A DNA stretch of 7,335 nt. It comes from CAZQEZ01 sp964592475. GTDB lineage: Bacteria > Bacteroidota > Bacteroidia > Cytophagales > Cyclobacteriaceae. Below are positions 6,434 through 7,335 of the stretch, in pieces. The notes beneath the pieces were generated by a model. The model worked only from the letters and a program-made list of their open reading frames with translations, did no database searches and was not told where the DNA came from. The stretch spans positions 1-7,335 of the forward strand of contig CAZQEZ010000191.1 of NCBI GenBank assembly GCA_964592475.1. The letters run 5' to 3'. Every line of letters starts with the position of its first letter. The first letter of the stretch is position 1. A program made the position numbers and the translations under genes.

Positions 6434-6441
6434 CAAAGATA
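6434..6441 (-). promoter_or_regulatory. -7 promoter element of the TonB receptor gene
   Basis: TATCTTTG on the minus strand matches TAnnTTTG exactly and is followed by CG, a frequent context in Bacteroidota. It is 69 bases upstream of the receptor ATG. A clear TTG at the expected distance is not present, so the -33 part is weak or absent, which could mean an alternative or regulated sigma dependence. I saw no Fur-like palindrome near it. Confidence 0.45.
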
Positions 6442-6549
6442 ATTATATTGGTGATTAGATTAATTTATTTTAAACAAATGATACCTCAGTTGATTATTTG
6501 TCTTTTAAATGACAAAATAGAAATGTAAAGTACCGTAATTTAGTGTCCA

Positions 6550-7242
6550 TTGATAAATAATCCTAAAAATATCGCCCTATTGGTGTTTACCCGTACTTTG
6601 CAAGAAGAGGTAAAACAAAAACCTTTACTTGGCAAATCAGTCGGGCACAACCGTTACCTTTACCAGCAATTATTTACCAGACTCCACCTGGCTATTGCAC
6701 CAACTAACCTGGACATTATCGTGTGGGATAGTAATAAACAAACTAAATCCACCTTTGCTGATAATTTTTATGAAGCTTTCCAAAGTTTATTTGACCAGGG
6801 TTACCAATCGGTAATTGCAGTTGGTAATGATTGCCCCTCCTTAAGTTATCGGGATCTAATATCAGCTGCCGATACTTTACAAACTAATGATTTCGTAATT
6901 GGGCCTAGCCAAGATGGAGGTGTGTATTTGCTGGGAATGAATAAAGAAAAATTTGAACCCGGTACTTTTAAGGAAATTCGCTGGCAAACTCGTTACATGC
7001 GGCATGATCTTATCAATGTAATTGAATGTGATAATTATCATTGCTTACCTGAAAAAAGAGATATTGACACTTATGCAGATTTACTTGAATTTAGTAAAAA
7101 CAAGTATGCTTATCCGCTTGCCATGTGGCTGTATTTATTTTTTAAACTATTCATTAATAAAACACTCATTAATCACAAAATAAATCACCAATCAATCCTT
7201 TTTTCTATTCATGGGTTACGCGCACCACCAGTCTTCTTATAA
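6550..7242 (+). CDS. DUF2064 / TIGR04282 family glycosyltransferase-like protein, TTG start
   Basis: The product has the nucleotide-sugar-transferase-like fold of the DUF2064 family (rSAM/selenodomain-associated transferase 1); the reaction is unknown. Diagnostic blocks are IALLVFTRT (8-16), VIAVGNDCPSL (88-98) in place of the usual G-T-D-C-P, GPSQDGGVYLLG (118-129), RWQTRYM (144-150) and RDIDTYADL (170-178). The Bacteroidota subfamily lacks the GxVKTRL block of other members, as here (EEVKQKPLLG). A stop codon at 6541-6543 closes the frame and the first usable codon is TTG at 6550, giving MINNPKN before the first strand; no ATG lies nearby, so TTG is the likely start. The core ends near residue 182. 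A tail of about 48 residues follows, first hydrophobic (AMWLYLFFKLFI) and then ending IHGLRAPPVFL. That tail may be an extension of doubtful origin. It is divergent from the TonB receptor across 184 bases. Confidence 0.85.
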   Translation: MINNPKNIALLVFTRTLQEEVKQKPLLGKSVGHNRYLYQQLFTRLHLAIAPTNLDIIVWDSNKQTKSTFADNFYEAFQSLFDQGYQSVIAVGNDCPSLSYRDLISAADTLQTNDFVIGPSQDGGVYLLGMNKEKFEPGTFKEIRWQTRYMRHDLINVIECDNYHCLPEKRDIDTYADLLEFSKNKYAYPLAMWLYLFFKLFINKTLINHKINHQSILFSIHGLRAPPVFL

Positions 7243-7316
7243 ATAAAAAACTGAAGTTTCGCACCAGAATCGTATTTGGTAAAAATGGAAAATGAAAAAA
7301 TAAAGCACCTATAACT

Positions 7317-7332
7317 CCTCCCTTGAGGGAGG
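7317..7332. repeat. GC-rich hairpin at the window edge, possible dispersed repeat
   Basis: CCTCCC (7317-7322) and GGGAGG (7327-7332) form a perfect 6-base stem around TTGA, in otherwise very AT-rich non-coding DNA. There is no T-run within the window, so it is not a clear terminator. CTCCCTTGAGGGAG-type words remind me of dispersed intergenic palindromes in Bacteroidota genomes. The window ends three bases later, so the full unit cannot be seen. Confidence 0.4.
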
Positions 7333-7335
7333 CAA

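Noticed and set aside
6629..6814. 61-residue frame inside the DUF2064 gene
   Set aside because: It overlaps conserved blocks of the DUF2064 protein in another frame and has no coding signature of its own.
7243..7262. AAACTGAAGTTT downstream of the DUF2064 gene as a terminator
   Set aside because: The stem is short and AT-only apart from one pair, the loop is too small, and no T-run follows.

Overview
The window looks like chromosomal DNA of a Bacteroidota bacterium, probably from the Cytophagales/Flavobacteria side. The evidence is AT-rich intergenic DNA, no Shine-Dalgarno sequences before the starts, several matches to the Bacteroidota promoter (TTG, about 19-20 bases, TAnnTTTG), a lipoprotein with an acidic residue run after its cysteine (CKDDE), a TonB receptor with an N-terminal carboxypeptidase-regulatory-like domain, and a Bacteroidota-type DUF2064 protein. 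The exact genus cannot be read from this sequence.

Left part (1-about 880) is a decayed mobile-element scar. It holds the 3' end of a gene with a winged-helix-like C-terminus, then a spacer crowded with GGATAA motifs. Next comes a tyrosine recombinase that is frameshifted after about 46 residues and cut off before its catalytic domain. Immediately after the break, in another frame, lies a short relic resembling the C-terminal end of a Hint/intein-like domain. A strong bidirectional terminator closes this part.

Centre (909-3612) holds three intact genes: a 1-Cys peroxiredoxin on the minus strand; a divergent exported protein that looks like a metallopeptidase-fold domain without its zinc ligands; and, convergent with it and only 3 bases away, an S41 (C-terminal-processing type) serine protease anchored as a lipoprotein, probably on the cell surface.

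The 332-base gap 3613-3944 is the most interesting non-coding stretch. It contains a full promoter match on the minus strand (TTG-N19-TATCTTTG) and, about 40 bases further on, a strong intrinsic terminator. Together they define a possible small RNA of roughly 70 nt. A separate promoter for the S41 gene follows the terminator.

Right part (3945-7335) holds a large TonB-dependent outer-membrane receptor of the heme/hemoglobin type (minus strand) and, divergently, a DUF2064/TIGR04282 glycosyltransferase-like protein that starts at TTG. The window ends in a GC-rich hairpin that may be the edge of a dispersed repeat. Apart from the mobile-element scar and the possible small RNA, these are ordinary envelope and housekeeping genes without an evident shared pathway. 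I found no CRISPR array, tRNA, rRNA or intact mobile element.
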